From: Bacteroides pyogenes
GTDB lineage: Bacteria > Bacteroidota > Bacteroidia > Bacteroidales > Bacteroidaceae
Length of the DNA: 64,000 nt
NCBI RefSeq assembly: GCF_014196225.1
Contig: NZ_JACIDI010000009.1
Location: 62,001 to 126,000, forward strand
Reading direction: 5' to 3'
Below the pieces are notes generated by a model. It was given only the letters and a program-made list of their open reading frames with translations. It did not search any database and was not told the DNA's origin. Positions within the stretch are counted from its first letter, which is position 1. Each line of letters begins with the position of its first letter. This document shows positions 26,012 to 34,992 of this stretch, one piece after another. The position numbers and the translations under genes are program-made.

Positions 26012-26028
26012 TTGCCACATTGTGGCAA
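26012..26028. promoter_or_regulatory. Palindrome ttgccacattgtggcaa
   Basis: Perfect 8-bp arms with a 1-nt centre in the divergent region upstream of the ATPase operon. It has the size of an operator for a dimeric regulator; no regulator gene is adjacent. Confidence 0.45.
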
Positions 26029-26232
26029 AGCTATGAAGAACCCAGAAATACGAACGGTTCCTATTCCGTTAGCCAATTTTCAAGCAATCCGACCAATTGC
26101 TTTATTCTAAGCAAGTTATCTTTTCTCGCAAAAATTACATAAAAAAAGAAATCATTTTTCGGCGGCAAAATGCGGTTCTGTAATCCGCAACTGTTTGAAA
26201 TAGCCGGTTTCCCGGAGATATAAACCCGATTC

Positions 26233-26365
26233 GCTGAAGATATACAGCCCGTCTGCTGAGTATATATGGCCACCATGCTGAGTATATATAGCCACCACGG
26301 TAGCCATATATACTCAAGCTACCTGTGCATATATAGCCACCACGCTGACTATATATGTAAAGTAT
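26233..26365. repeat. 22-bp-period palindromic array (CATATATRGCCACC family)
   Basis: Six units begin at 26233, 26255, 26277, 26299, 26321 and 26344 (spacings 22, 22, 22, 22, 23). Each centres on TATATA flanked by GC-rich arms close to the 20-bp palindrome GGTRGSCATATATGSCYACC. The unit at 26299 is in the reverse orientation. The same family forms an array at 53488-53641. Confidence 0.88.
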
Positions 26366-26514
26366 CCGGCATATCATTGATGTATGAAAGCATCAGATAA
26401 GGTGAACAAGCGTGCATGAAAAAGATACGAGAATAGAGCCGCTTTACATCGGTTGCCGAAATACAACGAATGAAAATAAAAACGCCAAATCATCTTATTT
26501 TCAGGTCTTTTTGT

Positions 26515-26522
26515 TACATTTG
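26515..26522 (+). promoter_or_regulatory. -7 box of the M48 gene
   Basis: TACATTTG matches TAnnTTTG, 26 bp before the gene start. Confidence 0.5.
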
Positions 26523-26548
26523 CATATCTAACCATTATAATCGACTCA

Positions 26549-27418
26549 ATGATGAAGAAGGTAATATTAGCCATCTCCGTGCTTTTATTGGTTGCAGGAT
26601 GCAGCCGGGTGGCGCTGACAGGACGCAAACAGTTGCTGTTGGTATCTGATTCCGAAGTGATGAGTTTAAGCAACTCGAGCTTTAAAGACTACATGAAAAC
26701 GGCTAAGCAGTCGACCAACGCAGCCAACAAAGCAATGGTGGTACGGGTGGGACAGCGCATTGCCAATGCCGTAGAAACGTACCTCCGCACAAACGGGATG
26801 GAGGATCAGGTCCGGAATTTCGCATGGGAATTCCATCTGGTGCAGGACAATACGCCCAATGCTTTCTGCATGCCCGGCGGAAAGATTGTGGTGAACGAGG
26901 GGATACTTCCTTATACCAAAACGGAAGAGGGGCTTGCCATCGTCCTTGGACATGAAGTGGGACATGCTGTGGCGAAGCACTCGGCAGAACGCATCAGCCA
27001 GCAGATGCTTGCCTCATACGGAGGACAAGTGTTGAGCGGGGTGCTCGCGGGGAAATCGGCGGAGACCCAGATATTGGCGCAGCAGGTGTACGGATTGGGC
27101 GCCCAGTATGGCGTGATGCTCCCCTATTCGCGCAGGAACGAGAGCGAAGCCGACCATCTGGGACTTGTATTCGCGGCTATGGCAGGCTACAATCCCGAAG
27201 CGGCCATTGCTTTCTGGCAGCGCATGTCGGCGGGCGGAGGGCAGAAAGTTCCGCAATTCATGAGCACGCACCCTTCCGACGAAACGCGCATCAGAAACAT
27301 TAAGAAACTGTTGCCGGAGGCGATGAAGTATTACAAACCGGGACAACAGACGGCTCGTCCTGCCACCGGGAAAACGAAGAAAGGACGCTCGTTCACTTTC
27401 GAAAGAATATCGAAATAA
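26549..27418 (+). CDS. M48-family metalloprotease lipoprotein
   Basis: A 289-residue periplasmic zinc protease of the LoiP/BepA-like M48 group. The lipoprotein signal LLLVAGCSR places the acylated Cys near residue 19; SRVALTGRKQLLLVSDSEV is typical of this group. The catalytic motif is VLGHEVGHAVAKHSAER near residues 130-145, with the third zinc ligand Glu in NESEADHLGLVFAAMAGYNP. Such proteases take part in outer-membrane quality control. The ATG at 26549 is followed by a second at 26552. Confidence 0.93.
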   Translation: MMKKVILAISVLLLVAGCSRVALTGRKQLLLVSDSEVMSLSNSSFKDYMKTAKQSTNAANKAMVVRVGQRIANAVETYLRTNGMEDQVRNFAWEFHLVQDNTPNAFCMPGGKIVVNEGILPYTKTEEGLAIVLGHEVGHAVAKHSAERISQQMLASYGGQVLSGVLAGKSAETQILAQQVYGLGAQYGVMLPYSRRNESEADHLGLVFAAMAGYNPEAAIAFWQRMSAGGGQKVPQFMSTHPSDETRIRNIKKLLPEAMKYYKPGQQTARPATGKTKKGRSFTFERISK

Positions 27419-27459
27419 GAAAGATATACGAATAAGAAGGATATACGCATAATAGTAAA

Positions 27460-27560
27460 AGCATCCCCCTGTTACAGCCAACCAACCTGTCCGACTTCTA
27501 CGGCAGGTGCATCTGTAGCAGGGGGATGCTTATGTTCAAGGCGTTCTTTTTTTTAACGCC
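27460..27560. terminator. Paired hairpins between M48 and FKBP genes
   Basis: An 18-bp stem with one G:T pair (27460-27477 with 27513-27530) is followed by a short stem ggcgtt/aacgcc (27540-27545, 27555-27560) with a T-rich loop. The two genes converge here. Just before, a 17-bp tandem aataagaarGatatacg occurs twice (from 27414). Confidence 0.6.
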
Positions 27561-27589
27561 CTCACTTCTTCAGCCTATATAAACCGGAC

Positions 27590-28174
27590 TTACAAATCCT
27601 CTTTCTTACCGGAGAAAGCAAGCAATTTCAAATCGAAGATAAGATTGGAATACGCCGGAATAAGGGTGCTTTTATCCGTACTTCCGTAAGCATACTTCCA
27701 AGGGATGTAGATTTCCCAGCGATCGCCTACTTTCATCCGCTGAACCGTTTCGGTCCAACCCGTGATCACCTCGTTCACCCCGAACACGGTGGGAGAAGTA
27801 TCGCCCGTTCCCGCATCACCTTCGCCTTCGACGGGATTCTCACCTTTGAAGTTGCCGTCGAAAATCTCTCCCAGAATGTTCGTACCTTTATAATACACTT
27901 TTACGTAATCGGTATATTTAGGAGACTCCGTATTTCCGGCAGGCGCACTCTCTTTCACCTTATAGTAGATATAAGAGCCCGGAGCGGAAGTCAACTCGAA
28001 ACGCGACAGTCCGCCATGTCCGGGTTTCGTATCATAGACATTCGCCAAAGAATCGAGAAACGCATCGTTCCTTTTCCGCCAATCGGCATACCTGTCTTCT
28101 TCCTTGGTTTCGCTGCAAGAAGCGAACGCCAGAGCCATCAACAAGATGGAGAATAAATAGATTTTCTTGCTCAT
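27590..28174 (-). CDS. FKBP-type peptidyl-prolyl isomerase lipoprotein
   Basis: A 194-residue lipoprotein (signal ALAFASCSE, Cys near residue 20) with a C-terminal FKBP domain: DYVKVYYKGTNILGEIFDGN, GVNEVITGWTETVQRMKVGD and IPWKYAYGS. It should assist folding of periplasmic or outer-membrane proteins. The glyS stop lies 12 bp upstream on the same strand, so glyS and this gene probably share a transcript. Confidence 0.9.
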   Translation of the reverse strand: MSKKIYLFSILLMALAFASCSETKEEDRYADWRKRNDAFLDSLANVYDTKPGHGGLSRFELTSAPGSYIYYKVKESAPAGNTESPKYTDYVKVYYKGTNILGEIFDGNFKGENPVEGEGDAGTGDTSPTVFGVNEVITGWTETVQRMKVGDRWEIYIPWKYAYGSTDKSTLIPAYSNLIFDLKLLAFSGKKEDL

Positions 28175-28186
28175 TCGTCAAAGTTT

Positions 28187-29728
28187 TTATTGGATGGTTT
28201 TCAGTAATGAAGTAATGCTCACCCGGTCTGCAATAATATTGTTCAGCTCGGAGATGAGCACACGCTCTTGCTGCATGGTGTCGCGGTTGCGCAACGTCAC
28301 GCAGTTGTCTTCGAGCGTCTGATGGTCCACAGTCACACAGTAAGGAGTACCGATGGCATCCTGACGGCGGTAACGCTTTCCGATGCTGTCTTTCTCGTCA
28401 TACTGACAATTGAAGTGGAACTTCAGGTCGTTGATAATCTCACGCGCTTTTTCGGGCAGCCCGTCTTTCTTCACCAACGGCATCACAGCCAGTTTGACTG
28501 GAGCCAGAGCGGCGGGAAGCCTCAATACGACACGGCTTTCACCGTTTTCCAATTGTTCTTCGCAATAGGCGGCGCTCATGATGCTTAGGAACATGCGGTC
28601 TACGCCGATGGAAGTCTCGATGACATACGGCGTGTACGATTCGTTCAGCTCGGGGTCGAAGTACTTGATGCTCTTTCCACAATACTTCTCGTGCTGAGAC
28701 AGGTCGAAGTCCGTACGCGAGTGAATACCCTCCACTTCCTTAAAGCCGAACGGCATCAGGAACTCGATGTCGGTAGCCGCATTGGCATAGTGGGCAAGCT
28801 TGTCGTGGTCGTGGTAGCGGTAATGGTCGTCGCCGAAGCCAAGCGCTTTATGCCATTTCAGGCGGATCTCTTTCCATTGCTTGAACCATTCGAGCTCGGT
28901 TCCCGGTTTTACGAAGAACTGCATCTCCATCTGTTCGAACTCACGCATGCGGAAGATGAACTGACGGGCAACAATCTCGTTGCGGAATGCCTTACCTATC
29001 TGGGCAATGCCGAAGGGAACTTTCATGCGTCCGGTCTTCTGCACGTTCAGATAGTTGACGAAGATGCCTTGTGCCGTTTCGGGACGGAGATACACCTTCA
29101 TGGCTCCCTCAGACGTAGACCCCATCTCGGTAGAGAACATCAGGTTGAACTGACGTACCTCCGTCCAGTTCTTCGTTCCCGAAACAGGACAAACGATTTC
29201 TTCGTCGATGATGATCTGGCGGAGCTCTTCAAGATTACCGTCGTTCAACGCCCGGGCAAAGCGTTCGTGCAACGCGTCGCGTTTCGCCTGATGCTCCAGC
29301 ACGCGTCCGTTGGTAGAGCGGAACTGCGCTTCGTCGAAATCGTCTCCGAACCTCTTGGCGGCTTTCGCCACTTCCTTGTTTATTTTATCGTCGTATTTCG
29401 CCAATTGGTCTTCAATCAACACATCGGCACGATAACGTTTCTTGGAGTCTTTGTTGTCTATCAAAGGGTCGTTGAAAGCATCCACGTGGCCGGAAGCCTT
29501 CCAGATAGTAGGGTGCATGAAGATGGCGGAGTCGATGCCGACAATGTTTTCATGCAGCAACACCATGCTGTCCCACCAGTATTTTTTAATGTTGTTTTTC
29601 AATTCAACGCCCATCTGACCGTAGTCGTACACAGCGCCTAATCCGTCGTATATATCGCTCGAAGGAAACACGAAACCATACTCCTTGCAATGCGATACCA
29701 GTTTCTTAAAAACGTCTTCTTGTGCCAT
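28187..29728 (-). CDS. glyS: Glycyl-tRNA synthetase (alpha2 type)
   Basis: A 513-residue class II glycyl-tRNA synthetase of the single-chain homodimeric kind. Class II motifs are visible: FMHPTIWKASGHVDAFNDPL near residue 70, LRPETAQGIFVNYLNVQ, the motif-2 region GKAFRNEIVARQFIFRMREFEQMEMQFF (shown by its start and end) and the motif-3 region ETSIGVDRMFLSIM. A C-terminal anticodon-binding domain follows. Normal length. A -7 box on the minus strand is at 29780-29787. Confidence 0.97.
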   Translation of the reverse strand: MAQEDVFKKLVSHCKEYGFVFPSSDIYDGLGAVYDYGQMGVELKNNIKKYWWDSMVLLHENIVGIDSAIFMHPTIWKASGHVDAFNDPLIDNKDSKKRYRADVLIEDQLAKYDDKINKEVAKAAKRFGDDFDEAQFRSTNGRVLEHQAKRDALHERFARALNDGNLEELRQIIIDEEIVCPVSGTKNWTEVRQFNLMFSTEMGSTSEGAMKVYLRPETAQGIFVNYLNVQKTGRMKVPFGIAQIGKAFRNEIVARQFIFRMREFEQMEMQFFVKPGTELEWFKQWKEIRLKWHKALGFGDDHYRYHDHDKLAHYANAATDIEFLMPFGFKEVEGIHSRTDFDLSQHEKYCGKSIKYFDPELNESYTPYVIETSIGVDRMFLSIMSAAYCEEQLENGESRVVLRLPAALAPVKLAVMPLVKKDGLPEKAREIINDLKFHFNCQYDEKDSIGKRYRRQDAIGTPYCVTVDHQTLEDNCVTLRNRDTMQQERVLISELNNIIADRVSITSLLKTIQ

Positions 29729-29779
29729 TTTTTATCTGTATCTAATAAATTGATTTTCTTTCATTTCAAAAAAGTGCCA

Positions 29780-29787
29780 CAAAGATA
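29780..29787 (-). promoter_or_regulatory. -7 box of glyS
   Basis: Minus strand TATCTTTG (TAnnTTTG), 52 bp before the glyS start. Confidence 0.5.
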
Positions 29788-29850
29788 GGTATTTATCCCG
29801 TAAATCAGACAGGCGGGGGTATTAATTTATCTTATACCCGCCTTTGAACC

Positions 29851-29949
29851 GTACTCATCAGGCATATCCGGTAAAGGTGCCACACGGACGAAGTAAATCG
29901 CTTTCATTGGTTCGCTGCACCGATCAGGCATATCCGGCAAAGACGCAAC
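29851..29949. repeat. Diverged direct repeat, 66-bp offset (possible unit 5)
   Basis: About 26 of 33 positions agree between the two copies, with a 15-bp perfect core; the enclosed DNA is about 33 bp. The geometry is close to the four 30-35-30 units elsewhere but the decay makes it only a candidate. Confidence 0.45.
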
Positions 29950-30111
29950 CGCCAGCTTCTTTACCCTAAGCATAATCGGGGGCTACAAACGACTTCAACG
30001 GCATAAACAATGTAAAAATCCCGAACAGTTTCCAAGTTTTTTTCATCGTAATCTCTTTTATTTTTGTATTTTTGCCTGAAATACATAAGAAACACACTAT
30101 AAGCAAGCTTT

Positions 30112-32757
30112 ATGAGTGACGAGATAAACGATATAACCGAAGGACATTCAGACTATAAACCGGCAGATAACCGGAATGAAAGCATCAGACACCAACTGAC
30201 GGGCATGTACCAGAACTGGTTTTTGGACTATGCGTCATACGTTATTCTGGAGCGCGCCGTTCCCCATATCAACGACGGGCTGAAGCCCGTACAACGCCGC
30301 ATCCTGCATTCGATGAAGCGGTTGGACGACGGACGCTACAACAAGGTGGCGAACATCGTAGGGCATACGATGCAGTTTCACCCGCACGGCGACGCTTCCA
30401 TCGGCGATGCACTGGTACAGTTGGGACAGAAAGACTTGCTGATAGACTGCCAGGGGAACTGGGGAAATATCCTGACGGGCGACGGGGCAGCCGCTCCGCG
30501 TTATATCGAAGCACGCCTTTCGAAGTTCGCGCTCGACGTAGTGTTCAATCCCAAAACCACGGAGTGGAAACTGTCTTACGACGGACGAAACAAAGAGCCG
30601 GTCACGCTTCCGGTAAAATTCCCGTTGTTGTTGGCGCAAGGGGTGGAAGGCATTGCCGTAGGACTATCTTCGAAAATCCTTCCCCATAACTTCAACGAGC
30701 TTTGCGACGCTTCCATCAACTATCTCAAAGGAGAATCTTTCAAACTCTATCCTGACTTTCAGACGGGAGGGTCGATAGACGTATCCAAGTACAACGACGG
30801 AGAACGGGGAGGCAGCGTGAAAGTACGGGCAAAAATCAATAAGATAGACAATAAAACACTTGCCATTACCGAAATCCCTTACGGAAAAACGACTTCTTCC
30901 GTCATCGACTCTATCCTGAAAGCGGTGGACAAAGGGAAAATCAAGATAAAGAAGGTAGACGATAACACGTCCGCCAACGTAGAGATACTGGTGCATCTGG
31001 CCCCGGGCACTTCGTCGGACAAGACCATCGACGCGCTATATGCCTTTACCGATTGCGAAGTGAGCATTTCGCCCAACTGCTGCGTAATCAACGAGCGGAA
31101 GCCGCACTTCCTTACCGTAAGCTCGGTGCTGAAGAAATCGGCGGACAATACGCTCGGTCTTCTGCGTCAGGAACTGGAGATACGCAGAGAAGAGATACTG
31201 GAAGGACTCCATTTCGCTTCGCTCGAAAAAATCTTTATCGAAGAACGCATTTATAAAGACAGGCAGTTCGAACAAGCGAAGAGCATGGACGCCGCCTGCG
31301 AACATATCGACGAGCGCCTGACTCCGTTCTATCCGCAGTTTATCCGCGAAGTGACCAAAGAGGATATTCTCAAGCTGATGGAAATCAAGATGGGACGTAT
31401 CCTGAAGTTCAATTCGGACAAGGCGGACGAACTCATCGCGCGGATGAAGGAAGAGGTAGCGGAGATCGACAATCATTTGGCGCATATCGTAGACTATACG
31501 ATCGAGTGGTATGAAATGTTGAAAAACAAGTACGGCAAGGCTTTCCCGCGCCGCACGGAGTTGCGCAACTTCGACACAATCGAAGCCGCCAAAGTGGTGG
31601 AAGCGAACGAGAAGCTGTATATCAACCGCGAGGAAGGATTCATAGGAACTTCGCTCAAGAAAGACGAATTTGTAGCCAACTGCTCGGACATAGACGATGT
31701 AATCATCTTCTTCAGGGATGGAAAGTATATCGTGACTCCGGTGGCCGACAAGAAGTTTGTGGGGAAAAACGTCATCTATATCAACGTATTCAAGAAAAAC
31801 GACAAGCGAACCATCTATAACGCCACTTATCGCGACGGGAAGGAAGGAACCACCTACATCAAACGGTTTGCGGTGACATCGGTGGTACGCGACCGCGAAT
31901 ACGATGTCACGCAAGGAACGCCCGACTCCCGTATTACATATTTCAGCGCCAACCCGAACGGAGAAGCGGAAATCATCAAAGTAACCCTGAAACCGAACCC
32001 TCGTGTACGGCGGATTATCTTTGAACGTGACTTCAGCGAAATATCCATCAAGGGCCGTCAGGCGCGAGGCGTGATTCTCACTCGTCTGCCGGTGCACAAG
32101 ATCACTCTCAAGCAACGCGGAGGCTCTACTCTCGGCGGACGAAAAGTGTGGTTCGACAGGGATGTGCTTCGCCTCAACTACGACGGACGGGGAGAATATC
32201 TGGGAGAATTCCAGAGCGACGATACCATACTGGTGGTGCTAAACAACGGGGAGTTCTACACAAGCAACTTCGACCTGAGCAACCATTACGAAGACAATGT
32301 AAGCATCGTAGAGAAGTTCGACGCCAACAAGGTGTGGACCGCTGCCCTGTATGATGCCGACCAGCAAAACTATCCGTATCTGAAACGCTTCTGCTTCGAA
32401 AGCTCCAACCGAAAGCAGAATTATCTGGGCGAAAACAAAAGCAACCGCCTCATCCTGCTGACCGACGAATACTATCCGCGCCTGGAAGTGGTATTCGGAG
32501 GGCACGACAACTTCCGCGAACCTATGGAGGTGGATGCCGACGAGTTTATTGCGGTAAAAGGATTTAAGGCGAAAGGCAAACGACTGACGACCTATACGAT
32601 AGATACCATCAATGAGCTGGAACCTACTCGCTTCCCGGAACCTCCGAAAGAGGAAGAAAAGCAGGATGATGAGGAGCCGGAAAATCTGGATCCGGATTGC
32701 GATAAAAGCGAAGGAGACATCATAGACGAGATTACGGGTCAGATGAAACTGTTTTAA
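30112..32757 (+). CDS. parC: DNA topoisomerase IV / gyrase subunit A
   Basis: An 881-residue type IIA topoisomerase breakage-reunion subunit. The N-terminal domain has VILERAVPHINDGLKPVQRR and the quinolone-region segment MQFHPHGDASIGDALVQLG; the catalytic Tyr is in PRYIEARLSKF near residue 130. The C-terminal beta-pinwheel domain (from about 520) lacks a canonical GyrA box, favouring topoisomerase IV over gyrase, and the chain ends in an acidic tail. No B subunit gene is adjacent. At the position of E. coli GyrA Ser83 there is Ala. Confidence 0.9.
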   Translation: MSDEINDITEGHSDYKPADNRNESIRHQLTGMYQNWFLDYASYVILERAVPHINDGLKPVQRRILHSMKRLDDGRYNKVANIVGHTMQFHPHGDASIGDALVQLGQKDLLIDCQGNWGNILTGDGAAAPRYIEARLSKFALDVVFNPKTTEWKLSYDGRNKEPVTLPVKFPLLLAQGVEGIAVGLSSKILPHNFNELCDASINYLKGESFKLYPDFQTGGSIDVSKYNDGERGGSVKVRAKINKIDNKTLAITEIPYGKTTSSVIDSILKAVDKGKIKIKKVDDNTSANVEILVHLAPGTSSDKTIDALYAFTDCEVSISPNCCVINERKPHFLTVSSVLKKSADNTLGLLRQELEIRREEILEGLHFASLEKIFIEERIYKDRQFEQAKSMDAACEHIDERLTPFYPQFIREVTKEDILKLMEIKMGRILKFNSDKADELIARMKEEVAEIDNHLAHIVDYTIEWYEMLKNKYGKAFPRRTELRNFDTIEAAKVVEANEKLYINREEGFIGTSLKKDEFVANCSDIDDVIIFFRDGKYIVTPVADKKFVGKNVIYINVFKKNDKRTIYNATYRDGKEGTTYIKRFAVTSVVRDREYDVTQGTPDSRITYFSANPNGEAEIIKVTLKPNPRVRRIIFERDFSEISIKGRQARGVILTRLPVHKITLKQRGGSTLGGRKVWFDRDVLRLNYDGRGEYLGEFQSDDTILVVLNNGEFYTSNFDLSNHYEDNVSIVEKFDANKVWTAALYDADQQNYPYLKRFCFESSNRKQNYLGENKSNRLILLTDEYYPRLEVVFGGHDNFREPMEVDADEFIAVKGFKAKGKRLTTYTIDTINELEPTRFPEPPKEEEKQDDEEPENLDPDCDKSEGDIIDEITGQMKLF

Positions 32758-32830
32758 AACGGCCGGCACCGGAATCATAAACATAGTCACGGTCTTTTTA
32801 TATAGCAAAAATAAACAAAGACGAACGAAG

Positions 32831-33724
32831 ATGATAAAACTGAAAACTTGTTTTGCCGCAATCATACTGTCAGTGATTCCCCTTTCGGCCTCTTGGGGAG
32901 GAAACAACACGCGTGCGGAACGTGTCGACCGCAAGGCATCAGACAGCCTGCGGGCTCACCGCTACATGATACGCTCCACCATGTACGGCGCGGGATATAC
33001 CAATGTGTTCGACACTTACCTTTCGCCACAGGAATACAAAGGAGTCGAGTTTCGCATCTCGCGCGAAAGCATGCGGATGACAAGGCTGTTCGACGGGAAC
33101 ATCTCGGCCCAGAACTTCTTTCAGGCCAATATCGGATATACTCACAACCGGGCGGACAACAACAATACTTTCTCTGCGCTGGTCAACTGGAACTACGGGC
33201 TGCATTACCAGTTCCGCCTCACAGAGAATTTCAAATTATTGGCGGGCGGTCTGTTCGACGCCAACGGAGGATTTGTCTATAATCTGCGGAACACGAACAA
33301 TCCGGCATCGGCACGGGCATACGCCAACCTCGACGCTTCGGGAATGGCTATCTGGCATCTGAAGATTAAACGCTACCCCATCGTTCTTCGCTATCAAGCC
33401 AATTTCCCACTCATCGGACTTATGTTCTCACCGCGTTACGGGCAGTCTTACTACGAGATATTTTCCGTAGAGAATACTTCCGGAGTGGTGCAGTTCACCT
33501 CCCTGCACAATCAGCCCTCCCTCAGGCAGATGTTGTCGGCAGACTTTCCCGTAGGCAAAGCCAGAATGCGTGTCAGCTATCTGGCGGACTTACAGCAATC
33601 GAACGTCAACCGGATCAAGACACACACCTACTCTCATATATTTATGATAGGCTTTGTGAAAAACATATATCGCGTTTCGAACAAAGAGGAATCGGCTTTG
33701 CCGCCATCGGTCAGGGCATATTGA
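32831..33724 (+). CDS. DUF3316-like exported protein
   Basis: A 297-residue protein with a signal peptide (about residues 1-22, cleavage near SASWG) and many aromatic, amphipathic strands (NIGYTHNRADNNNTFSALVNW, FKLLAGGLFDANGGF), suggesting a beta-barrel or periplasmic beta protein. It resembles the DUF3316 group of Bacteroidetes. The function is unknown. It precedes the S41 protease gene by 47 bp and is probably cotranscribed with it. Confidence 0.7.
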   Translation: MIKLKTCFAAIILSVIPLSASWGGNNTRAERVDRKASDSLRAHRYMIRSTMYGAGYTNVFDTYLSPQEYKGVEFRISRESMRMTRLFDGNISAQNFFQANIGYTHNRADNNNTFSALVNWNYGLHYQFRLTENFKLLAGGLFDANGGFVYNLRNTNNPASARAYANLDASGMAIWHLKIKRYPIVLRYQANFPLIGLMFSPRYGQSYYEIFSVENTSGVVQFTSLHNQPSLRQMLSADFPVGKARMRVSYLADLQQSNVNRIKTHTYSHIFMIGFVKNIYRVSNKEESALPPSVRAY

Positions 33725-33771
33725 GCCGGAAGAAACAAAAACAACTTAACAAGACAGAAAAGAGGTATATC

Positions 33772-34992
33772 ATGAAACAGGCAATCATACGAAACATCTG
33801 CGACAGGCATCCGGAAGCTACGCCGACACAACGCATCACAAAAAACAAAGTCGTTGCTCTCAGATGCCACAAGCAGCCGGACGTTGTTATAGCACGCTTC
33901 GGCGCAAAGAGCAAAATGCTTCGGCGTCAAACCAATGGCCATCCGGGCATCGGGCCCGGATGGCGGTTTGCGAAGAACAAAATCATTCAGATACTCTGCA
34001 TTATCTGTTGCTTCATCCTGCCGACCGGTTGCATCGGAGAAGACAAGTATGCGGACGACCCTATGGGCAACTTCGAACAGCTATGGAAAATAATCGACGA
34101 ACATTATTGCTTTCTCGACGAGAAAGAAATCGACTGGGATGCCGTGCATACCCAATATAAGAAGATGATTATACCTCAGATGACGCATGAAGACTTATTC
34201 ACTAAACTCAGCGAAATGCTCGCCGTACTGAAAGACGGGCATGTCAACCTCAGCTCGTCGAGCCGCACATCTTTCTACGACGCTCACTATCAAGACTATC
34301 CCTGGAATTTTCGGGAGGACATTCTTTATCGGCACTATCTGGGAAAAGCCAGTAGCGACTACCGGACGGCTGCGGGACTGAAATACAAGATTTTCGACAA
34401 TAACATCGGATATATCCGCTACGGGAGCTTCAACTCCGGAGTCGGCAACGGAAATCTGGACGAAGCACTTTCTTATCTATCCGTCTGCAACGGACTCATT
34501 ATCGATGTTCGCGATAATGGCGGCGGTGAACTTACCAACTCCACCCGTATTGCAGCACGGTTCACCAATGAGAAAGTGCTGACCGGATATATTCGCCACA
34601 AAACCGGACCGGGGCATAGTGACTTCTCCGAACCCAAGCCCATTTATCTGGAACCTTCGAGCAGCATACGGTGGCAAAAGAAAGTCGTGTTGTTGACAAA
34701 CAGAAGATGTTATAGCGCCACCAACGACTTCGTGAATGCAATGCGAAGCATAGAGAGCGGAAAGATCATACAGTTAGGCGACCGGACCGGTGGCGGATCG
34801 GGACTCCCTTTCAGTTCCGAACTGCCTAACGGATGGAGCATCCGTTTCTCCGCGTGCCCTCACTACGATAAGAACATGCAGTCGATTGAAGACGGGATTG
34901 CTCCGCACATTACCGTCCACATGCTCCCCGAAGATGAACTGAAAAATAAAGACACGCTGATTGAGGAGGCTTTCAAGGTGTTGAGTCAGTAG
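33772..34992 (+). CDS. S41-family peptidase lipoprotein with displaced signal sequence
   Basis: A protein of up to 406 residues with a C-terminal-processing (S41) protease domain: tri-helical N-region, GYIRYGSFNSG, LIIDVRDNGGGE (oxyanion loop) and RRCYSATNDFVNAM with the catalytic Ser. The lipoprotein signal IIQILCIICCFILPTGC lies at residues 70-86, not at the N-terminus. The preceding ~66 codons are of unusual composition and contain a perfect 11-bp hairpin (33938-33964). The first ATG is at 33772; ATG 33916 would leave 21 residues before the hydrophobic core and may be the real start. The frame also stays open upstream to a TTG at 33721, which is unlikely. Confidence 0.8.
   Translation: MKQAIIRNICDRHPEATPTQRITKNKVVALRCHKQPDVVIARFGAKSKMLRRQTNGHPGIGPGWRFAKNKIIQILCIICCFILPTGCIGEDKYADDPMGNFEQLWKIIDEHYCFLDEKEIDWDAVHTQYKKMIIPQMTHEDLFTKLSEMLAVLKDGHVNLSSSSRTSFYDAHYQDYPWNFREDILYRHYLGKASSDYRTAAGLKYKIFDNNIGYIRYGSFNSGVGNGNLDEALSYLSVCNGLIIDVRDNGGGELTNSTRIAARFTNEKVLTGYIRHKTGPGHSDFSEPKPIYLEPSSSIRWQKKVVLLTNRRCYSATNDFVNAMRSIESGKIIQLGDRTGGGSGLPFSSELPNGWSIRFSACPHYDKNMQSIEDGIAPHITVHMLPEDELKNKDTLIEEAFKVLSQ
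33938..33964. repeat. 11-bp perfect hairpin inside the S41 5' extension
   Basis: gccatccgggc (33938-33948) pairs exactly with gcccggatggc (33954-33964) across a 5-nt loop. It lies in the part of the reading frame that precedes the lipoprotein signal. Confidence 0.8.

Larger units (their letters stand above)
25889..26548. other. Intergenic region right of the DUF4276/AAA module
   Basis: 660 bp without a supported gene. It holds the ATPase promoter, the 26012 palindrome, the 22-bp-period array at 26233-26365 and the -7 box TACATTTG (26515-26522) of the M48 gene. Short open frames here cross the repeats and are not convincing genes. Confidence 0.6.
29729..30111. other. Intergenic region glyS / topoisomerase IV A
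   Basis: 383 bp between divergent genes. It contains the glyS -7 box, a -7 box TATTTTTG at 30067-30074 for the topoisomerase gene, and a diverged direct repeat: atcaggcatatccgg at 29857 and 29923 (66 bp apart), with weaker similarity on both sides (about 29851-29883 against 29917-29949). Confidence 0.6.

Noticed and set aside
25948..26142. 64-codon frame between the ATPase operon and the 22-bp array
   Set aside because: No family resemblance and no promoter or ribosome-binding context of its own.
26200..26550. Invertible promoter between the ATPase and M48 genes
   Set aside because: No pair of longer inverted repeats flanking a promoter segment and no recombinase gene nearby; the inverted elements are the short array units.
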